Below, in pieces: positions 48,368 to 57,442 of a DNA stretch of 64,000 bases. The notes beneath the pieces were generated by a model. It had not been told where the DNA came from. It saw only the letters and a list, made by a program, of their open reading frames with translations, and ran no database searches. The stretch is from Thiosocius sp963736445 (GTDB lineage: Bacteria; Pseudomonadota; Gammaproteobacteria; Chromatiales; Chromatiaceae), in contig CAVTOY010000006.1 of NCBI GenBank assembly GCA_963736445.1, forward strand, positions 130,298 to 194,297. The letters run 5' to 3'. Positions within the stretch are counted from its first letter, which is position 1. Each line of letters begins with the position of its first letter. A program made the position numbers and the translations under genes.

Positions 48368-49660
48368 TCACCGATTTCCTGCTGCGGGTCTGCGACAGGC
48401 CTCGGTGATCAGGATGGCGCGAAAGTCGTTGACGTTAGTCCGTGTTGGACCGGTGACGATCAAGTCGTCGATCGCCTGGAAGAACCCGTAGCCGTTGTTG
48501 TTGGCCAGCTCGGCCTTGGCATTGAGGCCGGCGTGGTGCGCCCGTTCGAGGGTATCCGGTGTGAGGATGCATGCCGCGTTGTCCTCGGTGCCATCGATGC
48601 CGTCGGTGTCACCGGCGATCGCGTAGATCCCTGGGTGCCCATCGAGGGCGACGGCCAGCGCAAGCAGAAACTCGGCGTTGCGTCCGCCGCGGCCCTGACC
48701 GCGCACAGTGACCGTGGTCTCGCCCCCGGAGATCAACACGCACGGGACCGTGGCAGGTTGATCATAGCGGGCGATCTGGCGGGCGATGCCCGCGTGCACC
48801 AGGGCGACGTCACGCGCCTCACCCTCGAGATCACCCAGGATCACGGCACGGATGCCGTGCTGCTCGACAACCGCGGCTGCTGCCTGCAGGGAGTCTTGCG
48901 GCGTGGTCAGCATCACGGCAGTCGCACCGGCCAGGCGCGGATCTCCGGGTTTCGGCGTTTCGTCTGGCGACGTGCGCAGGTGTTGAACCACGGCGGCCGG
49001 TTCGTTGATGGCGTATTTTTCCAGGATCGCCAGCGCGTCTGCATTGCTCGTGGGGTCTGCTACGGTCGGGCCCGATGCAATCACTGCCGGATCGTCACCC
49101 GGGACATCGGAGATCATCAGCGTCACGACGCGGGCCGGGGCACACGCCGCTGCCAGGCGACCCCCCTTTATCGCCGACAGGTGTTTGCGTACGCAGTTCA
49201 TCTCGCCGATATTGGCGCCGGACCGCAGCAATGCCTTGTTGACCGCCTGTTTGTCTTGAAGGGTCAGGCCCGGTGCGGGCAGCGCAAGCAGCGAGGAGCC
49301 GCCGCCGGAGATCAGACACAGCACGAGATCGTCCTCGCCCAGCCCCCGCACCTGCTCGAGTATCCTGACCGCCGCCTCCCGGCCGGCGGCGTCGGGTACC
49401 GGATGCGCTGCCTCGACGACCTCGATCTGGCGGCATGCCACGCCATGCCCATAGCGTGTCACGACGATGCCGCTAAGTTCGCCCTGCCAGTGGTCTTCGA
49501 CAGCCCGCGCCATCGCTGCGGCAGCCTTGCCGGCGCCGATGACCACGGTCCTGCCGCGCGGCGGCGCCGGAAGGTGGGTGGGCAGGCAGGTGGCCGGTGA
49601 AGCAGCCGCCACGGCGGCATCGAATAGTCTTCTGAGCAGCTGAGCCGGTTGTTCTTTCAT
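48368..49660 (-). CDS. ttuD: Glycerate 2-kinase (MOFRL family, GckA/TtuD type)
   Basis: Phosphorylates D-glycerate to 2-phosphoglycerate (class II glycerate kinase) or, in the TtuD view, acts as hydroxypyruvate reductase; sequence and context favour the kinase. The 430-residue protein has VVIGAGKAAAAMARAVEDHW near the N-terminus, LCLISGGGSSLLALPAPGL, and the MOFRL C-terminal motif AGDTDGIDGTEDNAA. It is the last gene of the gcl-hyi-glxR operon and takes the glycerate made there into lower glycolysis. Confidence 0.9.
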   Translation of the reverse strand: MKEQPAQLLRRLFDAAVAAASPATCLPTHLPAPPRGRTVVIGAGKAAAAMARAVEDHWQGELSGIVVTRYGHGVACRQIEVVEAAHPVPDAAGREAAVRILEQVRGLGEDDLVLCLISGGGSSLLALPAPGLTLQDKQAVNKALLRSGANIGEMNCVRKHLSAIKGGRLAAACAPARVVTLMISDVPGDDPAVIASGPTVADPTSNADALAILEKYAINEPAAVVQHLRTSPDETPKPGDPRLAGATAVMLTTPQDSLQAAAAVVEQHGIRAVILGDLEGEARDVALVHAGIARQIARYDQPATVPCVLISGGETTVTVRGQGRGGRNAEFLLALAVALDGHPGIYAIAGDTDGIDGTEDNAACILTPDTLERAHHAGLNAKAELANNNGYGFFQAIDDLIVTGPTRTNVNDFRAILITEACRRPAAGNR

Positions 49661-49723
49661 CTTGACCGTTTGAGCCGCTTAGCGCGCGGCTGCCGTGACG
49701 GGGTGATCAGGGCAGCCGATGCA

Positions 49724-50605
49724 TCAGGCGACGTCGTGATCGGCGAGCAGCTCGAGTGCGCGCACCATTGCGGAGTGATCCCATGCGCTGCCGCCATGCG
49801 CCGCACAGGCATTGAACAGTTCCTGCGCGGTCGCGGTGTTGGGCAGGCTTAGGCCCATCGCCCGCGCATTGGACAGCGCCAGGTTCAGGTCCTTTTGGTG
49901 CAGCTCGATACGGAACCCCGGATCGAAGGTACGTTTGACCATGCGCTCGCCGTGGACCTCGAGGATCTTCGAAGACGCGAAGCCGCCCATCAAGGCCTCC
50001 CGCACCCGGGCCGGATCGGCACCGGCTTTGGAGGCGAACAGCAGCGCCTCGGCGACCGCCTCGATGTTGAGTGCCACGATGATCTGGTTCGCGACCTTGC
50101 AGGTCTGTCCGTCACCATTGCCCCCGACCAGCGTGATGTTCTTGCCCATCAGCTCGAACAGCGGCTTGACCTGATCGAACGCGGCCTGCTCGCCGCCGAC
50201 CATTATGGTCAGCGTGCCGGCCTTCGCGCCGACTTCACCGCCGGAGACCGGCGCGTCCAGATACTGGCAGCCCAGCTCGTTGACGCGCCGCGCGAACGCC
50301 TTGGTCTCGATCGGCGAGATGGAGCTCATGTCGATCACGATCTTGCCGGGCGACAGGCCGGCGGCGACGCCTGCGTCGCTGAACAGCACATCCTCGACGT
50401 GCGGTGTATCCGGCACCATGGTGATTATGAAGTCGCTTTGTTCTGCGACCTCCTGCCCGCTGGCGCAGACGACAGCGCCCTTGTCGACGAGGGCTTGCGG
50501 GACCTGACTGCGCGTATGGGCGAACAGTTTGTGTCCGCCGTCGATAATGTGTCCTGCCATCGGGGCGCCCATGATCCCCAGGCCGATGAATCCAACTGCG
50601 CTCAT
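49724..50605 (-). CDS. glxR: Tartronate semialdehyde reductase (2-hydroxy-3-oxopropionate reductase)
   Basis: Reduces tartronate semialdehyde to D-glycerate with NAD(P)H. The 293-residue beta-hydroxyacid dehydrogenase has the Rossmann motif VGFIGLGIMGAPMAGHI, the substrate-binding DAPVSGGEVGAKAGTLTIMV and the catalytic lysine in GQTCKVANQIIVA. The length is standard. It lies 54 bases after hyi and 63 bases before the glycerate kinase, directly after gcl-hyi, which makes the assignment strong within a family of close relatives (GarR, 3-hydroxyisobutyrate dehydrogenase). Confidence 0.94.
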   Translation of the reverse strand: MSAVGFIGLGIMGAPMAGHIIDGGHKLFAHTRSQVPQALVDKGAVVCASGQEVAEQSDFIITMVPDTPHVEDVLFSDAGVAAGLSPGKIVIDMSSISPIETKAFARRVNELGCQYLDAPVSGGEVGAKAGTLTIMVGGEQAAFDQVKPLFELMGKNITLVGGNGDGQTCKVANQIIVALNIEAVAEALLFASKAGADPARVREALMGGFASSKILEVHGERMVKRTFDPGFRIELHQKDLNLALSNARAMGLSLPNTATAQELFNACAAHGGSAWDHSAMVRALELLADHDVA

Positions 50606-50659
50606 AATGATTTACCCTTTCAATTCGATTCTGATGATGCGGTGATCTGAAGGTTGCGC

Positions 50660-51451
50660 CTACGCAGCTTCGCCCGATCTATAAGGATCGAACCAACCGA
50701 GCCCCTCGGCGGTGGTAGTGCTCGGGATGTACTCGCAGCCGATCCAGCCCTGATATCCGATATGGTCGATGAAGTCGAACAGGAAAGGGTAGTTTATCTC
50801 ACCCGTCCCCGGTTCGTGCCGCCCTGGGTTGTCGGCGAGCTGGATGTGGCCGATTTCTGCCAGGTGCCTCTGGATCGTCGGCGCCAGGTCACCTTCCATG
50901 ATCTGCATATGGTAGATGTCGTATTGCACCGCGATGTTGCTCGATCCGGTATCGCGAATGATGTCGACCGCCTGCTGCGTACCGCAAAGGAAGAACCCCG
51001 GGATGTCGCGCGTGTTGATCGGTTCGGTGACCAGACGTATCCCGTTCTCCTCCAGTTGCTTGGCGGCAAAGCTCAGATTGTCGACGAAGGTCTGGCGAAG
51101 CTGCGCAGGATCGGCGCCTGCGGGCGCGATCCCGGCGAGACAGTTCAGCTGCGAGCAGCCCAGTGCCTTCGCATATTCGATCGCGCGGCCAACGCCGTCC
51201 TGGAATTCACCGACCCGATCCGGGAGCACGGCGATGCCGCGCTCACCGCTTCCCCAGTCTCCGGCCGGGAGGTTGTGCAGTACCTGCTGCAACTTGAAGG
51301 TGTGCAGCCTTTCGACCAGCTGGCCTGCGTCATAGTCGTACGGGAACAGGTACTCGACGCCCCGAAATCCCGCCTCGGCAGCCGCCTGGAAACGATCCAG
51401 GAAGTCATGTTCCTGAAACAGCATGGTCAGATTTGCGGCAAAGTTCGGCAT
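50660..51451 (-). CDS. hyi: Hydroxypyruvate isomerase
   Basis: Interconverts hydroxypyruvate and tartronate semialdehyde. The 263-residue TIM-barrel protein begins MPNFAANLTMLFQEHDFLDR and contains FRGVEYLFPYDYDAGQL, VQYDIYHMQIMEGDL, HIQLADNPGRHEPGTGEINY and WIGCEYIPSTTTAEGLGW, all typical of Hyi. Glutamates in VTEPINTRD and GCEYIP are the likely metal ligands. The ribosome site is GAGGAGAA. It sits 32 bases after gcl, the usual E. coli order gcl-hyi-glxR. Confidence 0.95.
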   Translation of the reverse strand: MPNFAANLTMLFQEHDFLDRFQAAAEAGFRGVEYLFPYDYDAGQLVERLHTFKLQQVLHNLPAGDWGSGERGIAVLPDRVGEFQDGVGRAIEYAKALGCSQLNCLAGIAPAGADPAQLRQTFVDNLSFAAKQLEENGIRLVTEPINTRDIPGFFLCGTQQAVDIIRDTGSSNIAVQYDIYHMQIMEGDLAPTIQRHLAEIGHIQLADNPGRHEPGTGEINYPFLFDFIDHIGYQGWIGCEYIPSTTTAEGLGWFDPYRSGEAA

Positions 51452-51483
51452 GTCGTTCTCCTCATTGGCGTTCGCGCCTGTCG

Positions 51484-53325
51484 TCAGGCGGGATCTTTTT
51501 CCGGTTCGGCGACCAGGCCTTGCTCTGCGCCGTCATTCATACTCACCCAACCGCTCTCAAGGGTCAGGCTGGGGTCGAGACACAGCACGTCTTCAAACTC
51601 ATTGACGCCATCGATCTCGGCGCCCATCGCGATGTTTGTCACACGCTCGAGGATGAATTCCAGCACTACCGGCACCTGGTGCTCCTGCATCAGTGCCTCG
51701 GCCTCGGCGAATGCGGCGTCGAATTCATCCGGTCTGCGCACCCGGATGGCCTTGCAGCCAAGTGCCTCGGCAAGCGCGACGTGGTCCACGCCGAGACCGG
51801 GTTCGGCGTCGCCGGCGCTGCCGACGTTGATGTTGTCGAACGCCAGGCTGACCTCGAAGTCCATCTCGAAACCTCGCTGCGCCTGTCGGATCAGGCCCAG
51901 GTAGGAATTGTTCACCACGATGTGCAGATACGGCAGCTTGTGTTGCGCGCCTACCGCCAGCTCCTCGACCAGGAACTGGAAGTCGTAGTCGCCGGACAGC
52001 GCCACGATCTTCTTGTCGGGCAGCGCGGCACGGACGCCGAGCGCCGCTGGCAGCGTCCAGCCGAGTGGACCGGCCTGCGCTGCGTTGATCCAGTTGCGCG
52101 GCGCGTAGACTTTGAGGAACTGGGCCCCGGCGATCTGCGACAGGCCAATGGTCGTGACATAGCAGGTATCGCGATCCATCGCGTCGTTCATGGCCTGGTA
52201 GACGCGCTGTGGCTTCAGCGGCACCTGGTTGAAGTCCGACTTTCGTAACATGTGGTGTTTGCGATATTCACACTCGTCTACCCATGCCGACCAGTCGCGC
52301 AGTTTGCCCGCCGCCTTGCGCTCGCGTGCTACCTCGAGGAACTGGTCCAGTGCGGCGCCGGCGTCCGAGACGATGCCCAGGTCGGGACCGAATACGCGGC
52401 CGATCTGGGTCGGCTCGATGTCGACATGGATGAACCTGCGGCCCTCGGTGTATTTGTCCACCGATCCGGTGTGCCGGTTGGCCCAGCGGTTGCCGATGCC
52501 GAAGACGAAATCCGATTTCAGGAAGGTGGCATTGCCGTAGCGGTGGCTGGTCTGCAGGCCGACCATGCCTGCCATCAGGCGGTGGTCGTCCGGGATCGTG
52601 CCCCAGCCCATCAGCGTCGGCACGACCGGGACCCCGGTCAGTTCCGCGAACTCGACGAGGCGTTCGGCGGCATCCGCGTTGATGATGCCGCCACCGGCAA
52701 CGATCAGTGGCCGTTCGGCCGTATTCAGCATATCGATGGCCCGTTCCGCCTGGGCGCGAGTCGCCAGGGGTTTCTGCGGCACCATCGGGGTGTATGCTTC
52801 AGGGTCGAAATCGATCTGGGTCATCTGGACATCGATCGGCAGATCGATCAGCACCGGCCCCGGGCGGCTGGAGCGCATCAGATAAAAGGCCTTCTGGAAG
52901 ATGCTCGGCAGCTGGGCGGGTTCCATTATCGTGACCGACATCTTGGTGACGGGCTTGGCGATGGATTCGATGTCGACCGCCTGGAAGTCCTCTTTGTCGA
53001 GCCTTGCCCGCGGTGCCTGGCCGGTGATGCAGAGGATCGGGATGGAATCTGCCGAGGCCGAGTACAGACCGGTGATCATGTCGGTGCCGGCGGGGCCGGA
53101 GGTTCCCAGGCAGACCCCGATATTTCCATGCGCGGCGCGGGTATAGCCCTCAGCCATGTGTGAAGCGCCCTCGACGTGCCGGGCCAGGATGTGGCGGATT
53201 CCGCCGTTCGCCTTCAACGAGGCGTAGAGGGGGTTGATCGCTGCGCCCGGGACGCCGAACGCGCAGGTGATACCCTCTTTCAGCAGGATGTGGACGGCTG
53301 CGTCGCAGGCCTTCATTTTTGCCAT
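51484..53325 (-). CDS. gcl: Glyoxylate carboligase (tartronate-semialdehyde synthase)
   Basis: A ThDP enzyme that condenses two glyoxylates to tartronate semialdehyde and CO2. The 613-residue protein is a little longer than E. coli Gcl (about 593). The usual ThDP catalytic glutamate is replaced by Val51 (LARHVEGASHMAEGYTRA), the hallmark of Gcl among ThDP enzymes. The ThDP/Mg region is visible as IVALSGDYDFQFLVEELAV. First gene of the minus-strand operon, with AGGAA upstream and a TATAAT promoter candidate at 53393-53388. Confidence 0.97.
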   Translation of the reverse strand: MAKMKACDAAVHILLKEGITCAFGVPGAAINPLYASLKANGGIRHILARHVEGASHMAEGYTRAAHGNIGVCLGTSGPAGTDMITGLYSASADSIPILCITGQAPRARLDKEDFQAVDIESIAKPVTKMSVTIMEPAQLPSIFQKAFYLMRSSRPGPVLIDLPIDVQMTQIDFDPEAYTPMVPQKPLATRAQAERAIDMLNTAERPLIVAGGGIINADAAERLVEFAELTGVPVVPTLMGWGTIPDDHRLMAGMVGLQTSHRYGNATFLKSDFVFGIGNRWANRHTGSVDKYTEGRRFIHVDIEPTQIGRVFGPDLGIVSDAGAALDQFLEVARERKAAGKLRDWSAWVDECEYRKHHMLRKSDFNQVPLKPQRVYQAMNDAMDRDTCYVTTIGLSQIAGAQFLKVYAPRNWINAAQAGPLGWTLPAALGVRAALPDKKIVALSGDYDFQFLVEELAVGAQHKLPYLHIVVNNSYLGLIRQAQRGFEMDFEVSLAFDNINVGSAGDAEPGLGVDHVALAEALGCKAIRVRRPDEFDAAFAEAEALMQEHQVPVVLEFILERVTNIAMGAEIDGVNEFEDVLCLDPSLTLESGWVSMNDGAEQGLVAEPEKDPA

Positions 53326-53387
53326 GAGTCTGTTCCTCGGAGAGTGTGTGTCGGGGCGAACCGTCCGGCTTTTTCGCTGAAAAATAG

Positions 53388-53416
53388 ATTATAAAACTTG
53401 TTTTCAAAATTAACGA
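53388..53416 (-). promoter_or_regulatory. Candidate promoter of gcl-hyi-glxR-kinase
   Basis: Minus strand: perfect -10 TATAAT (53393-53388) and a weak -35 TCGTTA (53416-53411), 17 bases apart, 63 bases upstream of the gcl ATG. A 12-bp palindrome AAAACTTGTTTT (53393-53404) sits between them, where a repressor would block polymerase. Confidence 0.45.
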
Positions 53417-53453
53417 CTAATTTGGTGGCGATCGTTTTCTCTCGATATGGGCC

Positions 53454-53515
53454 TTGTTTGTAGAAATACTAGCAGCTATAAATGCGATATCAAAAAAAAG
53501 TGAAAAAAACTTTCA
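53454..53515 (+). promoter_or_regulatory. Candidate promoter and operator of glcDEF
   Basis: TTGTTT (53454-53459) and TATAAA (53477-53482) are exactly 17 bases apart, 65 bases before glcD. Just downstream lies the palindrome TGAAA-aaaac-TTTCA (53501-53515), placed for transcript blocking. The region is strikingly AT-rich in a GC-rich genome. Confidence 0.5.
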
Positions 53516-53547
53516 ATTTTTTTCCATAGATACGGTGGAGTGAGGAT

Positions 53548-55065
53548 ATGACACGGGCAATCAATGACTTGCCGACGGACGATGCCCCTATGGGCACGGC
53601 CCGGGTAGCCAACCGGCGCGAATCCCTGTCGGCGGCCTTCCTGAGCTTCCTGCCGTCCGAATCCGTGATTTACACGCCCGAGGAGCTGCGTCCCTACGAG
53701 GCTGACGGTCTATCGGCGTTTCGCCGCATGCCGCTGGTCGTAGTGTTGCCGGACACGATTCAGCAGGTCCAACGGGTGCTGGCGATTTGCAGGGAACAGC
53801 AGGTGCCGGTAGTGGCACGTGGCGCCGGCACGGGGCTGTCGGGTGGTGCCATGCCGCTCGATGACGGCGTGCTGCTGGGTCTCGCAAAATTCAACCGGAT
53901 CCTCGACATCGATCCGGTGCTGCGCGTCGCCCGGGTGCAGCCGGGGGTGCGCAATCTGGCGATATCCGAGGCAGCCGCACCGCACCGTCTGTATTACGCG
54001 CCCGATCCCTCCTCGCAGATCGCCTGCACCATCGGCGGCAACGTCGCGGAGAACTCCGGCGGCGTGCACTGCCTCAAATATGGGTTGACCGTCCACAACG
54101 TGCTCGAACTCAAGATGGTCACTATCGACGGTGAGCTGCTCACCTTCGGCGGCGAGTGTCTCGATGCCCCCGGCTACGACCTGCTGGCCCTGATCAACGG
54201 CTCGGAGGGCATGCTCGGCGTCATCGTCGAGGTCACGGTCAAGCTGTTGCCCCGTCCGGAGGTCGCGATACTGCAGATGGCGGCCTTCGACGACGTCGCG
54301 AACGCCGGCGCAGCGGTTGGCGGGATCATTGCCGCCGGGATCATCCCGGCCGGTCTCGAAATGATGGATGAGCTGGCGATTCGCTGCACCGAGGAGTTCG
54401 CCCACTGTGGTTATCCCGTGGGCGCTGCGGCTATCCTTCTCTGCGAGCTGGACGGCACCCAGGAGGAGGTCGAGGAGCAGATGCAGCGTGTGCGTGCGGT
54501 CATGGAGAGCAGCGGCGCGACCAGCGTGCATATCGCCGCCGACGAAGCGGAACGGCAGCGGCTTTGGAAGGGCAGGAAGTCGGCTTTCCCGGCCACCGGT
54601 CGACTGGCACCTGACTACTACTGCATGGATGGCACGATCCCGCGCAAGCGCCTGCCGGAAGTGCTGCAGCGGATGTCCGAGATGTCGGAGCAGTATTCGC
54701 TGCCTGTGGCCAACGTATTCCACGCGGGCGATGGCAACCTGCACCCGCTGATCCTGTTCGACTCCAACCGGCCCGGGGAATGGAAGAAGACCGAGGAGTT
54801 CGGGGCCCGCATCCTGGAGCTGTGTGTCGAGGTGGGTGGGACCATCACGGGTGAGCACGGCGTCGGCGTGGAGAAGATCAACCAGATGTGCGTGCAGTTC
54901 CAACCGTTGGAGCTGGAGCAATTCCACGCCGTCAAAGCGGCCTTCGACGGCGACGGTCTGCTGAATCCGGGCAAGGCCGTACCGACACTGCAGCGCTGCG
55001 CGGAATACGGCGCCATGCACGTCCATCACGCCGACCCACCGTGGCCCGATCTGGAGAGGTTTTGA
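53548..55065 (+). CDS. glcD: Glycolate oxidase subunit GlcD (FAD-linked)
   Basis: The catalytic flavoprotein of glycolate dehydrogenase; oxidises glycolate (and often D-lactate) to glyoxylate. The 505-residue protein has the PCMH-type FAD-binding domain (VARGAGTGLSGGAMPLDDGV and IACTIGGNVAENSGGVHCLK) and the C-terminal oxidase domain (VANVFHAGDGNLHPLILFD and ITGEHGVGVEKINQM). A good ribosome site (GGAGTGAGG) precedes the ATG. glcE starts five bases after the stop. It is divergent from gcl, which uses its product. Confidence 0.95.
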   Translation: MTRAINDLPTDDAPMGTARVANRRESLSAAFLSFLPSESVIYTPEELRPYEADGLSAFRRMPLVVVLPDTIQQVQRVLAICREQQVPVVARGAGTGLSGGAMPLDDGVLLGLAKFNRILDIDPVLRVARVQPGVRNLAISEAAAPHRLYYAPDPSSQIACTIGGNVAENSGGVHCLKYGLTVHNVLELKMVTIDGELLTFGGECLDAPGYDLLALINGSEGMLGVIVEVTVKLLPRPEVAILQMAAFDDVANAGAAVGGIIAAGIIPAGLEMMDELAIRCTEEFAHCGYPVGAAAILLCELDGTQEEVEEQMQRVRAVMESSGATSVHIAADEAERQRLWKGRKSAFPATGRLAPDYYCMDGTIPRKRLPEVLQRMSEMSEQYSLPVANVFHAGDGNLHPLILFDSNRPGEWKKTEEFGARILELCVEVGGTITGEHGVGVEKINQMCVQFQPLELEQFHAVKAAFDGDGLLNPGKAVPTLQRCAEYGAMHVHHADPPWPDLERF

Positions 55066-55069
55066 GGCT

Positions 55070-56134
55070 ATGCAACTCCAGGACATCAGCGCAGATCTGG
55101 CACAGATCGTTGAACAGGCGAGTGCCGAGCGACAGCCGCTGGTAATCGTTGGCGGCGGGACCAAGGGTTTCTATGGCCGCAGCGTCGACGGCACCGAGTT
55201 GACCGTGTCCGGGCACCGCGGGATTACCAACTACGAACCGACCGAACTCGTGCTAAGCGCACGCGCCGGCACCCCGCTGGCCGAGATCGAGTCGGCGCTG
55301 GCGGAGCACGGGCAGATGCTGCCGTTCGAGCCGCCGCGCTTTGGCACGACCGCCACCCTCGGGGGCGCGCTGGCGTGCGGGCTGTCCGGTCCTGCCCGCC
55401 CTTATCGTGGCGCAGCACGCGACTTCGTGCTGGGCACGCGGGTACTGAATGGGCGAGGGGAGTTGCTGCGCTTTGGCGGTGAGGTGATGAAGAACGTGGC
55501 CGGCTATGACGTATCAAGGTTGATGGTGGGTGCCCTGGGGACCCTGGGCATCGTGCTCGAGGCCTCGCTCAAGGTGCTGCCGCGGCCAGCTGCGGAGATC
55601 ACCCTGGTGCGTGACGAAACCCCCGCAGCGGCGCTGGCGACCATGAATGCGCTCGGCGGCAAACCTTATCCTTTGACGGCTAGCGCATACGACGGCGGGC
55701 GCCTGTATCTGCGCTTCTCCGGCGCCAGGACCGCGGTGGATGCCGCGGCGGCACGGGTCGGTGGCGAGCGCCTGTCGGACGCCGACGACTGGTGGCGTTC
55801 CGCGCGCGATCACACGCATCCGTTCTTTATCGATGATGCGCCGCTGTGGCGGCTGTCGTTGCCTGCAACGGCGCCGCTGGCCGACCGCGAGGGCATCGGT
55901 TTCGTTGAGTGGGGTGGCGCGCAGCGCTGGCTGCGCGGCGAACGTGCGGCGGAGGCGATGTGGCATCAAGCCCGGGCGGTCGGGGGGCACGCCACTCTTT
56001 ACCGCGGCGGTGACCGCACCGCGGGGGTGTTCCAGCCGCTGCCCGAGGCGATGACCGCCCTCCACCGCCGGATAAAGCACGCGTTCGACCCGCACGGTAT
56101 TTTCAACGTCCATCGGCTGTACGCGGAATGGTGA
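55070..56134 (+). CDS. glcE: Glycolate oxidase subunit GlcE
   Basis: The second FAD-binding subunit of glycolate dehydrogenase. The 354-residue protein has the shortened FAD domain typical of GlcE: VIVGGGTKGFYGRSVDGTEL near the N-terminus, RFGTTATLGGALACGLSGPA, and FGGEVMKNVAGYDVSRLMVG. It ends HAFDPHGIFNVHRLYAEW. It is four bases after glcD and 38 bases before glcF, so the three are co-transcribed. Confidence 0.95.
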   Translation: MQLQDISADLAQIVEQASAERQPLVIVGGGTKGFYGRSVDGTELTVSGHRGITNYEPTELVLSARAGTPLAEIESALAEHGQMLPFEPPRFGTTATLGGALACGLSGPARPYRGAARDFVLGTRVLNGRGELLRFGGEVMKNVAGYDVSRLMVGALGTLGIVLEASLKVLPRPAAEITLVRDETPAAALATMNALGGKPYPLTASAYDGGRLYLRFSGARTAVDAAAARVGGERLSDADDWWRSARDHTHPFFIDDAPLWRLSLPATAPLADREGIGFVEWGGAQRWLRGERAAEAMWHQARAVGGHATLYRGGDRTAGVFQPLPEAMTALHRRIKHAFDPHGIFNVHRLYAEW

Positions 56135-56172
56135 TGCCCACCCATTTTGCGAACGTTACTTGAGAGACGATC

Positions 56173-57384
56173 ATGCAGACTGCAATCCCGGACTTGATCA
56201 AGGCAACGGACGTAGGCAAACAGGCCGACGACATCCTGCGCACCTGTGTGCATTGCGGATTCTGCCTGGCCACCTGCCCTACCTATGACCTGCTGGGCAA
56301 CGAGCTCGACAGTCCACGCGGCCGCATCTATCTGATCAAGCAGGTGATGGAGGGGCAGGACGTCACGGAGAAGACGCAGCTTCACCTTGACCGCTGCCTG
56401 ACCTGCAGAAACTGCGAGACCACCTGCCCGTCGGGGGTCAATTACGGGCATCTGGTGGATGTTGGCCGGCAGGTCGTGGATGAGCGCGTCGGGCGCAAGC
56501 CCTCGGCCAGGATCACCCGCTGGGCGCTGCGCACGGTGTTGTCGCACGACAGGCGAGTGACACCGCTCGTCAGGCTTGGGCAGATGATGCGCCCGATATT
56601 GCCTGCCGCGATAAAGAAGTCCGTTCCAGAAAAGCGCGCGGCCGGCCCCTGGCCGGCGCCCCGACATGCGCGCCGCATGCTCGTATTACAAGGCTGCGTG
56701 CAGCCGTCGATGGCGCCGCAGATCAACGCCGCTGCGGCGCGGGTGCTCGATCGCCTCGGCATCTCCTTGCTGGCCGCGCCGCAGGCCGGTTGCTGCGGCG
56801 CGGTGAGCTACCATCTGAACGCACACGAAGAGGGCGCGAGTTTCATGCGGCGCAATATCGACGCCTGGTGGCCTTACATCGAAGAAGGCGTAGAGGCGAT
56901 CGTGATGACGGCGAGTGGCTGCGGGGCGATGGTGCGAGACTATGCTCACGTGCTGCGCCACGATCCCGGCTATGCGCACAAGGCAGAGCGGGTTGCCGAG
57001 TTGACGCGCGACCTCAGCGAGATCCTTGCCGCCGAGGACCTTGCCGTGCTGGATTTGAACGGCGATGGCAGAAAGGTTGCCTATCACCCTCCCTGTACCC
57101 TGCAGCATGGACAGAAGTTGGCGGGTGTGGTCGAAGAGATACTCAGCAGGCTCAACTACGAGTTGACACCGATTGAGGACAAGCACTTCTGCTGCGGTTC
57201 TGCCGGCACTTACTCGATCCTGCAAAAGGCGCTGTCGCAACAGCTGTTGAAGAACAAGGTCAAGGCATTGGAATCCGGTAGGCCGGATATCATCGTCAGC
57301 GCCAACATCGGTTGTCTGTTGCACATCCAGACCGGCACGCAAATAGGCGTAAGACACTGGGTCGAACTGCTGGATGTGGCCTGA
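56173..57384 (+). CDS. glcF: Glycolate oxidase iron-sulfur subunit GlcF
   Basis: Passes electrons from the flavin subunits toward the quinone pool. The 403-residue protein has two [4Fe-4S] motifs near the N-terminus: CVHCGFCLATCPTYDLLGNE and CLTCRNCETTCPSGVNYGHL. It also has two CCG domains (the first around LQGCVQPSM...GCCGAVSYH, the second around HPPCTLQHGQK...FCCGSAGTYS) as in other GlcF and heterodisulfide-reductase-like proteins. Last gene of glcDEF. The convergent regulator gene ends 58 bases further on, with no terminator hairpin visible between them. Confidence 0.96.
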   Translation: MQTAIPDLIKATDVGKQADDILRTCVHCGFCLATCPTYDLLGNELDSPRGRIYLIKQVMEGQDVTEKTQLHLDRCLTCRNCETTCPSGVNYGHLVDVGRQVVDERVGRKPSARITRWALRTVLSHDRRVTPLVRLGQMMRPILPAAIKKSVPEKRAAGPWPAPRHARRMLVLQGCVQPSMAPQINAAAARVLDRLGISLLAAPQAGCCGAVSYHLNAHEEGASFMRRNIDAWWPYIEEGVEAIVMTASGCGAMVRDYAHVLRHDPGYAHKAERVAELTRDLSEILAAEDLAVLDLNGDGRKVAYHPPCTLQHGQKLAGVVEEILSRLNYELTPIEDKHFCCGSAGTYSILQKALSQQLLKNKVKALESGRPDIIVSANIGCLLHIQTGTQIGVRHWVELLDVA

Positions 57385-57442
57385 ACCGCTGCCGCGATCT
57401 GCGCACACAGACAACGATTTGCTGCGAGTTGCCTGTCCCAGG

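Noticed and set aside
53710..55164. 484-codon minus-strand frame opposite glcD
   Set aside because: glcD on the plus strand has clear FAD-domain motifs; the antisense frame has none.
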